From contig CAVZHO010000020.1 in assembly GCA_963775085.1 (NCBI GenBank), forward strand, positions 90,398 to 154,397: a stretch of 64,000 bases of DNA, given 5' to 3'. This stretch comes from JAAFIP01 sp963775085 (GTDB lineage: Bacteria; Pseudomonadota; Gammaproteobacteria; Burkholderiales; Burkholderiaceae_C). The translations under genes were made by a program, and so were the position numbers. Of the stretch, positions 55,075-62,657 are shown in pieces. Under the pieces are notes generated by a model that was not told the DNA's origin, did not search any database, and saw nothing but the letters and a program-made list of their open reading frames with translations. Positions within the stretch are counted from its first letter, which is position 1. Every line of letters starts with the position of its first letter.

Positions 55075-56400
55075 TTACATGCCAGCGATGCGCGCCACAA
55101 AACGCACGCCACCGCCGGGGCGGTTGTAGCAGTGCACACTGCCTTGGTGACTTTGGGCAATGGAGCGTACCAGCGACAGCCCCAAGCCGACCCCCCCGTC
55201 GCGCTCGCTGGCATATTGGCTGCGGTAGAAGGGTTCAAAAATACGTTGTTGCTCGGCCTCGGGCACGCCGGGGCCGCGGTCACAGACTTCGATCTCGATG
55301 GCGCCTGTGTCCCCAGAGTCGGCTTGTGCGGTCAGTCCTGCGCCGGTGGTCGCTGCGGTTGTGCTGCCATCGACCCCAGCCGCCAGAGCGCGCAGATGCA
55401 TCTCCACCCCGCTGCCGCCATGGCGCTGGGCGTTTTCCAGCAGGTTGCGCATCAGGCGACGCAACAGGCGCGGCACACCCTGGATGGGCAAGCTGGGTGC
55501 CTTGCAGAGCAGAGGCACGCCCAACTTGTCGCATTCATCCTGAGCGATTTTCAGCAGGTCCAGCGTCTCGGGCTTGCCGATCTCCACGCCGTGACTGTGC
55601 TGGGCCGCATCCAACCGGCTGGAGAGCAAAATCTCTTCAATCAAGCCATCCAGCTCGTTGATGTTGCGTGCCAGCTCCGCCTTAAGCCCTGTGGTGGGCG
55701 CGGTCTCCATCAGCTCCAGCCCCATCCGGATGCGTGCCAACGGCGCGCGCAGTTCGTGCGAGGTGTTGGCCAGCAACGACTTATGGGTCTGCACCAGGCT
55801 TTCGATCCGGTCGGCCGCTGCATTAAAGCGCTCACCCAGGAACGCCACTTCGTCGCGGCCATGCACAACCACCCTGGCGCGCAGGTCACCCGCGCCCCAG
55901 CGCTCGACCCCCTTGCGCAGACCCTCCAGGCGCAAGGTCAGGCGACGCACCACCGGGTAGCTGCCCAGTGCCACGGCCAGTGCCACGATGCCCCAGAGCC
56001 ATAACAAAAAACCAGGATTGCGCTGCAAGTTGCTGCCAAACCAGCGCGCTGGCTCCGGCCCAAAGGGCGGGCCGGGCAGGCTGGCCCGCGCACCGTCCGT
56101 CGGCCCGCGGCTGCGCGGCGGCAGCTGGATGGACAGGCTTGTGCCGTCGGGCATGTTGACCTGAAACTCCAGCCCCTGCCCAGGGACACGCACGGGTCGG
56201 GCACTGGCCTGGCCGATCAACTGCCCCGTGCTGTCGCGTACGATCACTTCGCGCGCAGGCAGCTCGGCCATGCGCTCGGCGCGCAGCCGTTCGGTGTGGG
56301 TTCCCCACAGCCAGGCAAAGGCGAGGGTCAGCACCAGCAGGCTAAGCACCACGGCCAGCCAAATACGTACATAGAGGCGGTTAAAGAAAGAAATTTGCAT
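55075..56400 (-). CDS. cpxA: Sensor histidine kinase, CpxA-like
   Basis: 441 residues. Two membrane helices (IWLAVVLSLLVLTLAFAWLW and FLLWLWGIVALAVALGSYPV) flank a periplasmic domain of about 100 residues. HAMP follows, then the H-box TSHELRAPLARIRMGLELME, N-box LMRNLLENAQRHGG, and the G boxes CDRGPGVPEAEQQRIFEPFY and GVGLGLSLVRSIAQSHQG. Start ATG 56400, overlapping the edge of repeat copy 11. Last gene of the chaperone-regulator-kinase set; the CpxA assignment rests on context. Confidence 0.9.
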   Translation of the reverse strand: MQISFFNRLYVRIWLAVVLSLLVLTLAFAWLWGTHTERLRAERMAELPAREVIVRDSTGQLIGQASARPVRVPGQGLEFQVNMPDGTSLSIQLPPRSRGPTDGARASLPGPPFGPEPARWFGSNLQRNPGFLLWLWGIVALAVALGSYPVVRRLTLRLEGLRKGVERWGAGDLRARVVVHGRDEVAFLGERFNAAADRIESLVQTHKSLLANTSHELRAPLARIRMGLELMETAPTTGLKAELARNINELDGLIEEILLSSRLDAAQHSHGVEIGKPETLDLLKIAQDECDKLGVPLLCKAPSLPIQGVPRLLRRLMRNLLENAQRHGGSGVEMHLRALAAGVDGSTTAATTGAGLTAQADSGDTGAIEIEVCDRGPGVPEAEQQRIFEPFYRSQYASERDGGVGLGLSLVRSIAQSHQGSVHCYNRPGGGVRFVARIAGM

Positions 56401-56401
56401 C

Positions 56402-56455
56402 AAATAAGGGCTTAGTCCTTGTATACAGGACGTAAGTAGCTATGAAATAAGTAGC
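56402..56455 (-). repeat. dispersed 55-bp repeat, copy 11, between regulator and kinase genes
   Basis: The minus strand reads GCTACTTATTTCATAGCTAC, TTACGTCC, then ATACAAGGACTAAGCCC. It fills most of the 74-base gap inside this operon. Confidence 0.87.
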
Positions 56456-56474
56456 GTTTTGGCGGAAATCGGTA

Positions 56475-57176
56475 TCAATCCTGTTGCTTGGCGAACACAT
56501 AGCCTACGCCGCGCACGGTCACGATGCGCAGTGGCTCTTTCGGGTCGGCCTCAATCGCGGCGCGGATGCGGCCCATGTGCACGTCGATCGAGCGGTCAAA
56601 GGCCTCCAGCTCGCGCCCGCGCACCGCCTCCATGATCTGGTCGCGCGTCAGCACCCGGCCCGCGCGCTCGGCCATGGCCACCAGCAGGTCAAACTGGTAA
56701 GACGTCAGCTCGGCCAGCTTGCCTGCCACCTGCACGGTGCGGGCATCGCGGTCAATCTCCAGGCTGCCAAACACCATGCTGCGGCTGGCACTGGCTGCGC
56801 CCTCGCCGTGGCGGCGCAAAATGGCGCGGATGCGGGCCAGCAGCTCGCGTGGTTCAAACGGCTTGGTCAAGTAGTCGTCGGCCCCCAATTCCAGGCCAAT
56901 GATGCGGTCCATCGCGTCGCCCTTACCGGTGAGCATCAGCACTGGGGTGCGCGCCGCCTCGCCGGGCAAGGCGCGCAGGCGGCGGCACACCTCCAGGCCA
57001 TCCATGCCGGGCATCATTAAGTCGAGAATCACCAGCTCGGGCGGCGCCGCATGCAAAGCCTGCAAACCGGTCTGGCCATCCATGGCGTGCGTAAAAGCAA
57101 AGCCATTGGCGCGCAGGTACTCGCCCACCATGGTGGCCAGGCGGGCATCGTCTTCAATCATCAAGATTTGGTGCAT
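56475..57176 (-). CDS. cpxR: OmpR family response regulator, CpxR-like
   Basis: 233 residues. Receiver domain with acidic pair (MIEDDARLA), phospho-acceptor in LVILDLMMPGMDGLE and the lysine in YLTKPFEPREL. The C-terminal winged helix ends YVFAKQQD and contains DRSIDVHMGRIRAAIE and TVRGVGYVF. The CpxR call rests on three things: the upstream gene is a CpxP/Spy-type chaperone, the downstream gene is its kinase, and a GTAAA-N5-GTAAA box lies in the operon promoter. Confidence 0.88.
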   Translation of the reverse strand: MHQILMIEDDARLATMVGEYLRANGFAFTHAMDGQTGLQALHAAPPELVILDLMMPGMDGLEVCRRLRALPGEAARTPVLMLTGKGDAMDRIIGLELGADDYLTKPFEPRELLARIRAILRRHGEGAASASRSMVFGSLEIDRDARTVQVAGKLAELTSYQFDLLVAMAERAGRVLTRDQIMEAVRGRELEAFDRSIDVHMGRIRAAIEADPKEPLRIVTVRGVGYVFAKQQD

Positions 57177-57242
57177 AGGGCGATACTAAGGCCAACGGGC
57201 AGCCCGTGCTGCACCCGTGTACTGGAAAGTTTACAAGTCCAA

Positions 57243-57776
57243 TCAGCGCGCAAAGCCAGCGCCAAAACCCATGCCACCGTGTCTGCCATGTCCCATAGCG
57301 CCATGCTTTTGCATGCGCTCGGCCAGCTTGCTGCGTTGCGCCGGGGTCAGTACTTCGGCGGCATCGGCCAGATGCTGAACGCGGCGTTTGCTGATCGTGT
57401 CGTCCAAGGCCATTTGCTGCACGCGCAAGGCCTCCAGCGCGCGCCGGTCAATCACCGGGGCGGCCATCAATTGGGCCCCTTGCTTGTGGATGGCCATGCG
57501 CTGCCCGTGCAGGGGCTTCATCTCGGCCATGGCCGCTTGCGAGAGTTGCAGCAAGCGGGCTCTTTGTTCGGGTGTGCCATCCACCGCTTTGATGATGCCG
57601 TCAATCCGGCGCTCCATGCCGCGCGCCATGTGCTCGGCTGAAGGTGCATGGCCCATCCGGCCTGGCCCATGGGGATGCTGCGCATCCTGGGACAAAGCCA
57701 GGCCAGTGCCCAAACTGAGTGCGCTGACAGCGGCCAAAGCCGCCCAACGGCGACGGAGTAAAGAAATTGATGGCAT
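57243..57776 (-). CDS. Spy/CpxP family periplasmic chaperone
   Basis: 177 residues. Signal peptide (RRRWAALAAVSALSLGTGLA), then a helical His/Met/Gln-rich protein with LTxxQ-type motifs (GTPEQRARLLQLSQ and LTPAQRSKLAERM) characteristic of Spy and CpxP. The C-terminus is His/Gly/Met-rich (GAMGHGRHGGMGFGAGFAR) and may bind metal. CpxP both protects periplasmic proteins and inhibits CpxA. Start ATG 57776 with AAAGGA upstream. First gene of the operon. Confidence 0.9.
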   Translation of the reverse strand: MPSISLLRRRWAALAAVSALSLGTGLALSQDAQHPHGPGRMGHAPSAEHMARGMERRIDGIIKAVDGTPEQRARLLQLSQAAMAEMKPLHGQRMAIHKQGAQLMAAPVIDRRALEALRVQQMALDDTISKRRVQHLADAAEVLTPAQRSKLAERMQKHGAMGHGRHGGMGFGAGFAR

Positions 57777-57860
57777 AGAGCGTCCTTTCAAAATGGTGAC
57801 CATGCGGTATCTGCAACGTTGTACTGTGCGGGTACATCGCTGCCAGTGCATGAAGTCGCG

Positions 57861-57875
57861 GTAAAGTAAAGTAAA
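57861..57875. promoter_or_regulatory. CpxR box (three tandem GTAAA)
   Basis: GTAAAGTAAAGTAAA contains the CpxR consensus GTAAA-N5-GTAAA exactly, the middle five bases being a third GTAAA. It lies 85-100 bases upstream of the chaperone start codon, where an activator would bind. Confidence 0.75.
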
Positions 57876-57957
57876 CGCTGGCCGTTTTAGCCCATGCACA
57901 ACGCAGGGCAGGTAGCCGCCGCACCTGCCTGTCACGCAGGACGGGGCGGCACTACGC

Positions 57958-58443
57958 TCAGGCCAGCGCCGCTTCAATATCCCGCGCCAGCGAGGCGGGG
58001 CTGTCTTGCGAGGCGTAGCGCTTGACGGTTTGGCCGTCTTTGCTGATCAAAAATTTCGTGAAATTCCATTTAACGGAAGTGCTGCCCAGCAGGCCGGGGG
58101 CTTGGCTGCAGAGCCACTTAAACAGCGGGCTGGCATGGGCGCCGTTGACGTCCACTTTGGCCATCATCGGGAAGCTGACCCCGTAGTTCAGTTGGCAAAA
58201 ACTGCTGATCTCTGCGTTACTGCCAGGGTCCTGGTTGCCAAACTGGTTGCACGGAAAGCCCAGCACGACCAAGCCGCGTTGGCCGTACTCTTGGTGCAAC
58301 TTTTCCAGTCCGGCAAACTGGGGCGTAAAGCCGCAGGCGCTGGCGGTATTGACAATCAACAGGGCTTTGCCACGAAACTCTTTGAGCGCTACGCTGTTGC
58401 CCGTCGTGTCCAATGCTTCGAAAGTGTAGATAGAAGTAGTCAT
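57958..58443 (-). CDS. Glutathione peroxidase (thiol peroxidase type)
   Basis: 161 residues. Catalytic Cys in NTASACGFTPQ, with the partner Gln (GFPCNQFGNQDPG) and Trp (VKWNFTKFLISKDG) of the peroxidase triad. Reduces hydroperoxides using thioredoxin or glutathione; the bacterial cysteine form usually prefers thioredoxin. No signal peptide, so cytosolic. Start ATG 58443. Same strand as the chaperone operon but 180 bases away, with the CpxR box between them. Confidence 0.94.
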   Translation of the reverse strand: MTTSIYTFEALDTTGNSVALKEFRGKALLIVNTASACGFTPQFAGLEKLHQEYGQRGLVVLGFPCNQFGNQDPGSNAEISSFCQLNYGVSFPMMAKVDVNGAHASPLFKWLCSQAPGLLGSTSVKWNFTKFLISKDGQTVKRYASQDSPASLARDIEAALA

Positions 58444-58708
58444 ATTGCATGGTAGCGCATCCGGGCCCATCTGTCGCAAGGGGTGCAAAGCGTTGTTTTT
58501 TCTGGTACCAGCGCAAGGACTTTCGCACGCAAATGGTCTAACTCGAGTCTCCACGCTGGGAGATATGGCCTGGTAGAGCTATGATTGGCTAGAATCTAAT
58601 AGCGTGATATGCTGAAAATCAAGTTTTTAGTAGGTGTACTGTGCGCGCAGGTTAGCCTGCACGGATGTCCGTGCGTGCCATGCGTTGCCATAGCTGCAAA
58701 GGCTCGTG

Positions 58709-59833
58709 ATGAGTAATCCCCACAAAATAGCATTAATTGGTTTTTCGTCGTTTGAGCGTGCCACCTTTGAATCGTTTTTCCGGTTGGCTGCGCGCCGCCC
58801 GCCCGGCTACGTACTGGTCGCGGATGCCGCTCTGGCCAATCTGGCCGTGGTCAACGCCGATGACTTGGTCACTATGAGTGCCGTGCTCGACAAAAAACCC
58901 TGCAAGCATGTCATGCTCATCGGCAATAGCGATGGCGGAACGGGCTGGACATTACAGCGCCGTCCCCTGAATTTGATGAAGGTGCTGACCAATGTGGAGC
59001 AGTTGCTGTCAGCTGTCGGCCCCACCTCCGTGGCGGTGGCAGCACCAGTGGCGGTGGCTGCACCACTGGCTGTGGCAGCACCCTCACCAATTGCTCCCAG
59101 TGGCTTTTTTACGACGCGCTCTTTCGCGCAAACAGACCGAACTCCGCTGACTTCACTTAAGGCTTCTCCCCTCACTGCGCGTATGCCGGCGCCAGCTCCA
59201 GTGCCGGTGCGCCCCAGTCCTGCTATAGAGCCACCTGTTTCGCTGCGGCCCGTTCCCAGTGGGGTTTCGCCTGCCTCGCGGCCATCCGAGGTGCGCATGG
59301 GTTCTGGCGACCATTCCGTTACGCAGTCGGGATCAGGGGTGCTGGGCGGGCATAGCCAAGCCGCTTCTCTGGTGGAGGATGGAAACTTAGACCATATTTT
59401 GGTGGTGGATGACAGTGATATTGCCTTGAAATTCATGCGCAACCGCCTCACCCGTTTTGGTTTTCGCACGGATCTGGCCAACTCGGGCGAAGAGGCCCTG
59501 GGTCGTCTGGGTGTCAGGCCCTACAAGTTTGTATTTTTGGATGTGATGATGGAGGGCTTGGATGGCTACCAGACCTGTCGCGCCATCAAGCAGCGCAAAT
59601 ATGGTGATGAAAAGCCCCCTGTGGTGGTGATGTTGACCAGCCGGGGTGGCACGATTGACAAGATTCGCGGCACGCTGGCCGGGTGTGATGCCTACCTGAC
59701 CAAGCCCCTGAATGAGCGTGATTTGATCGCCATTTTGTCCAAGCATGACCGCAGTGTGGCGCGCAGCTTCCAATCCACCGATTTTGGCAGGAGTGCCAAA
59801 CCCAGTTACAAGCCGACAACGGCGCGCTCTTGA
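58709..59833 (+). CDS. pilG: Response regulator with N-terminal extension, PilG-like
   Basis: 374 residues. Three parts: residues 1-100, a Rossmann-like domain resembling a degenerate receiver (IALIGFSSFERATFESFF and KHVMLIGNSDGG) without the expected acidic set; a low-complexity Pro/Ala/Val/Ser linker including VAVAAPVAVAAPLAVAAP; and a C-terminal receiver with ILVVDDSDIALKFMRN, VFLDVMMEGLDGYQTC and YLTKPLNERDL. It heads the pilus chemosensory genes, where PilG normally is a bare receiver of about 130 residues. The ATG at 58709 is chosen; a GTG one codon earlier is possible. Confidence 0.72.
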   Translation: MSNPHKIALIGFSSFERATFESFFRLAARRPPGYVLVADAALANLAVVNADDLVTMSAVLDKKPCKHVMLIGNSDGGTGWTLQRRPLNLMKVLTNVEQLLSAVGPTSVAVAAPVAVAAPLAVAAPSPIAPSGFFTTRSFAQTDRTPLTSLKASPLTARMPAPAPVPVRPSPAIEPPVSLRPVPSGVSPASRPSEVRMGSGDHSVTQSGSGVLGGHSQAASLVEDGNLDHILVVDDSDIALKFMRNRLTRFGFRTDLANSGEEALGRLGVRPYKFVFLDVMMEGLDGYQTCRAIKQRKYGDEKPPVVVMLTSRGGTIDKIRGTLAGCDAYLTKPLNERDLIAILSKHDRSVARSFQSTDFGRSAKPSYKPTTARS

Positions 59834-59880
59834 GGCAATTTCGCCAAGTTGGAAATTATTTTTGTGATCGAGGAAATGTG

Positions 59881-60228
59881 ATGAAAAAAGTACTAGTTGT
59901 GGATGATGCACCTGTGGATGCCCAAAACCTGCAACGCATCTTTTCGGATGCGGGTTGGGTGGTCATTTCGGCCAGTTCCGGAGCTGAAGCCGTGAGCAAG
60001 GCCAAAGCCGAGGTGCCCGATTTGATCATGATGGACGTCAACATGCCTGGTTTGGACGGTTTTTCTGCCACCCGCCAGCTCATGCAAGACCCGACGACCA
60101 AGGGCATTCCGGTGGTGTTCGTGACCTCCAAAGACCAAAAAGCGGACCGTGTTTTTGCGCAAATGCTCGGGGCAAAGGGATTTGTAACCAAGCCCTATAC
60201 CTCTGACCAAATCCTGAACGCCATCTGA
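59881..60228 (+). CDS. pilH: CheY-like response regulator PilH
   Basis: 115-residue single receiver domain: VLVVDDAPVDAQNLQRIF, phospho-acceptor in LIMMDVNMPGLDGFSATRQL, switch Thr in VVFVTSKDQKAD and Lys in FVTKPYTSDQIL. It controls pilus motor choice together with the PilG-like protein. GAGGA precedes the ATG. A short GCACAA/TTGTGC hairpin follows at 60243-60258, before pilI. Confidence 0.88.
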   Translation: MKKVLVVDDAPVDAQNLQRIFSDAGWVVISASSGAEAVSKAKAEVPDLIMMDVNMPGLDGFSATRQLMQDPTTKGIPVVFVTSKDQKADRVFAQMLGAKGFVTKPYTSDQILNAI

Positions 60229-60298
60229 TGCATCGGGTGTTTGCACAATACGTTGTGCGAGGCCATTGGTTAAATAACTACAAAAGCGATAACGTACT

Positions 60299-60757
60299 TT
60301 GAAACTTGCACAAGGCATTGTTTGTGGATCATGGGCTTTGGCATTCTCATTTGACTGGGCGCGCCAAATTGTCGAGCAGTTTGAGCTGAGTGCCATACCC
60401 AAAGCCCCCAGCTGGTTGCTGGGCTCGGCCAACATTGAAGGCAATATCGTCCCTGTCATTGACCTGGGGATCTACTTCAGCCCAACCACTGCCAATTTGC
60501 AGACGCCCGCGAACCAGCGCTTGCTGGTTGGCGGTATCACGGCAGTCGGTGCAGAAGATGCCGTTGCCTTTGTGTTTGGGGGGTTGCCGCAGCAACTCAA
60601 TTACGAGCCGCAGGCGCTCACGTACGGCGGGGCTTTGCCAGATAAGTTGCGCGAGGTCTGTGATGCCGTAGCCAACGATCTGTCTGGGCGCAATTTTTTG
60701 GAAGTCAACGTTGAAAAACTGATGGCCGTGCTTGCCGATGAACTATCGTTGCTGTAA
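60299..60757 (+). CDS. pilI: CheW-like coupling protein PilI
   Basis: 152 residues with a CheW fold: FSFDWARQIVEQFELSAIPK and the conserved GSANIEGNIVPVIDLG. It links the PilJ receptor to the PilL kinase at the membrane. The frame is closed by TAA at 60290-60292 and has no in-frame ATG before the CheW fold, so TTG at 60299 is the only credible start. Confidence 0.85.
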   Translation: MKLAQGIVCGSWALAFSFDWARQIVEQFELSAIPKAPSWLLGSANIEGNIVPVIDLGIYFSPTTANLQTPANQRLLVGGITAVGAEDAVAFVFGGLPQQLNYEPQALTYGGALPDKLREVCDAVANDLSGRNFLEVNVEKLMAVLADELSLL

Positions 60758-60832
60758 CAATTCAATTCATTGTAATCACCCGATTCTTAACCCACTTCGT
60801 ATCTATCCACCGGACCGTTCTTAGGATTTGCC

Positions 60833-62635
60833 ATGTTTTCAACCATTCGTTCGCAACTTTTTGCCTTGTTGTCGTTTGCCCTCCTGGTGGTGCTCTTGCT
60901 CGGTGGGGTGGGTTTGTATAACCAGTCACAGTTTTTACAGGCTTTGGAGCAGGCCCAGGGTGACGGTATTGCAATGCGTAACCACATGCAGACAGACATG
61001 CTGCACGACAACCTGCGCGGCTTGGTGGAGCAGTACAACGGCGCCGTGCGGGACAACAGCCCAGACCGTGTGAAGGCAACCGTTGCGGAAATCAAAACCA
61101 ATGCAGCCAACATCCAGCAGGAATTTGCCAAAAATAATAATGCAGCCACCTTGTCGGAGAAAGCGCGCACCGAAATCGTCCGTATTGCACCATTGATCAC
61201 AGATTATGCTGGTAGCGCAGAAAAAGTCAGCAGCATCACAGAGGCCGTCGAATTGGAAGCGGCACGCGCCTTATTTAACGGCAAGTTTAAAGTGCTGGAG
61301 GGTGAGCTGGGCGCGGTGCGTGACTTGATTGAGGGTGAGATTATTGACACCAAAAATACGGCCGATGTCGTGGCCAACCGCTCTTTGCTTTTAACCGTAG
61401 CGACCTTGATCATTGGTGCACTGCTGTTGGCAATCTTGGGCTTCATGCTGTATGCCAAACTGGCATTGGGTCTGGGCAAGGTTCAAGAGACAATCGAGAA
61501 GGTTAACAAAGGTGAAACCGCAGCACGTACGCTGATGACGGGCAAAGACGAGCTGGGAACTTTGGGTCGCGCTTTTGATGGCATGTTGGATGACCGTATT
61601 TCTTCCCTGGAAAAATCATCCAAAGAAAACGAAACCATGAACAACTCGGTGATTGACCTGCTGCAAACCGTGTTTCAGCTTTCCAACCGCGATTTGACCG
61701 CACGCGCACCCGTTACCGAGGACATTATTGGCACGGTGTCGTCCTCCATTAACCAGTTATCCGAAGAAACCGGCCGTACCCTGGCCGAGGTGCAAGATAT
61801 TGCCGAGCAGGTGCGTACCACCTCCGAGTCGGTGCGGGTGCAGTCCGTGATGGTCGAAGAAACCGCACGCTCCGAGCGCGAAGCCTTGCAGTCCATGTCT
61901 ACCAGCCTGACGCAGGCTACCGACCAGATGAGCAAGGTGGCAGCTTTGTCCGACCAGTCCAACATCGCTGCCGAGCAGGCCGCGACTGCAACCCAGGCCG
62001 CGTTGACAGCGGTGGATGGCACCGTCAAAGGTATGGACCAGTTGCGCGACTCGATCTCGGACATGGAAAAACGCTTTAAACGTCTGGGCGAACGGAGTCA
62101 GGAAATTTCTACTGCTGTGCAGCTGATCAACACCATCTCGGAACGCACACATGTATTGGCACTGAACGCCTCCATGCAGGCCGCTACTGCCGGTGAGGCC
62201 GGTCGCGGTTTTGCGGTGGTGGCCGAAGAGGTGCAGCGCCTGTCCGACAGCTCGCGCCAGGCGACGGCGCAGATCTCGCAACTGGTGGGCAACATCCAGG
62301 GCGAGACCAACGAAACCTTATTTACAGTGAACCGATTGATTGGTGAGGTGGTCAAGCAGTCCGAGCTGGCGCAGCGTGCAGGTGTACAGATGAACCAAAC
62401 CCAATCGACTACCCAGCAGTTGGTGAGTTTGGTGCGCCAGATTGCTACTTTTTCGGACCAGCAGGCCAAATTGGCCGCCAGTTTGCAGCAATCGGTGAAG
62501 GATATTAACCAAGGCACCGAGCAAACCTCGTCGGCTATTGCCGAGCAGACGGCATCGACCCAAACCCTGGCTGATTTTTCACGCCGTTTGACGCAGGCGG
62601 TGGGCCAATTCAAACTGCCAGAACAAACCGCCTGA
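60833..62635 (+). CDS. pilJ: Methyl-accepting chemotaxis protein PilJ
   Basis: 600 residues. Membrane helix 1 (LFALLSFALLVVLLLGGVGL), a periplasmic helical domain of about 150 residues, helix 2 (SLLLTVATLIIGALLLAILG), HAMP, then a signalling domain whose tip reads HVLALNASMQAATAGEAGRG followed by FAVVAEEVQRLSDSS, as in PilJ rather than classical chemoreceptors. It senses pilus state or surface contact and controls PilL. Same strand and order as pilI and pilL. Confidence 0.92.
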   Translation: MFSTIRSQLFALLSFALLVVLLLGGVGLYNQSQFLQALEQAQGDGIAMRNHMQTDMLHDNLRGLVEQYNGAVRDNSPDRVKATVAEIKTNAANIQQEFAKNNNAATLSEKARTEIVRIAPLITDYAGSAEKVSSITEAVELEAARALFNGKFKVLEGELGAVRDLIEGEIIDTKNTADVVANRSLLLTVATLIIGALLLAILGFMLYAKLALGLGKVQETIEKVNKGETAARTLMTGKDELGTLGRAFDGMLDDRISSLEKSSKENETMNNSVIDLLQTVFQLSNRDLTARAPVTEDIIGTVSSSINQLSEETGRTLAEVQDIAEQVRTTSESVRVQSVMVEETARSEREALQSMSTSLTQATDQMSKVAALSDQSNIAAEQAATATQAALTAVDGTVKGMDQLRDSISDMEKRFKRLGERSQEISTAVQLINTISERTHVLALNASMQAATAGEAGRGFAVVAEEVQRLSDSSRQATAQISQLVGNIQGETNETLFTVNRLIGEVVKQSELAQRAGVQMNQTQSTTQQLVSLVRQIATFSDQQAKLAASLQQSVKDINQGTEQTSSAIAEQTASTQTLADFSRRLTQAVGQFKLPEQTA

Positions 62636-62657
62636 ATAAGCCAGAGGCAAACTGGCC

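Noticed and set aside
60243..60258. The GCACAA/TTGTGC hairpin after pilH as a terminator
   Set aside because: The stem is only six pairs and no T run follows, so it cannot be called a terminator with confidence.
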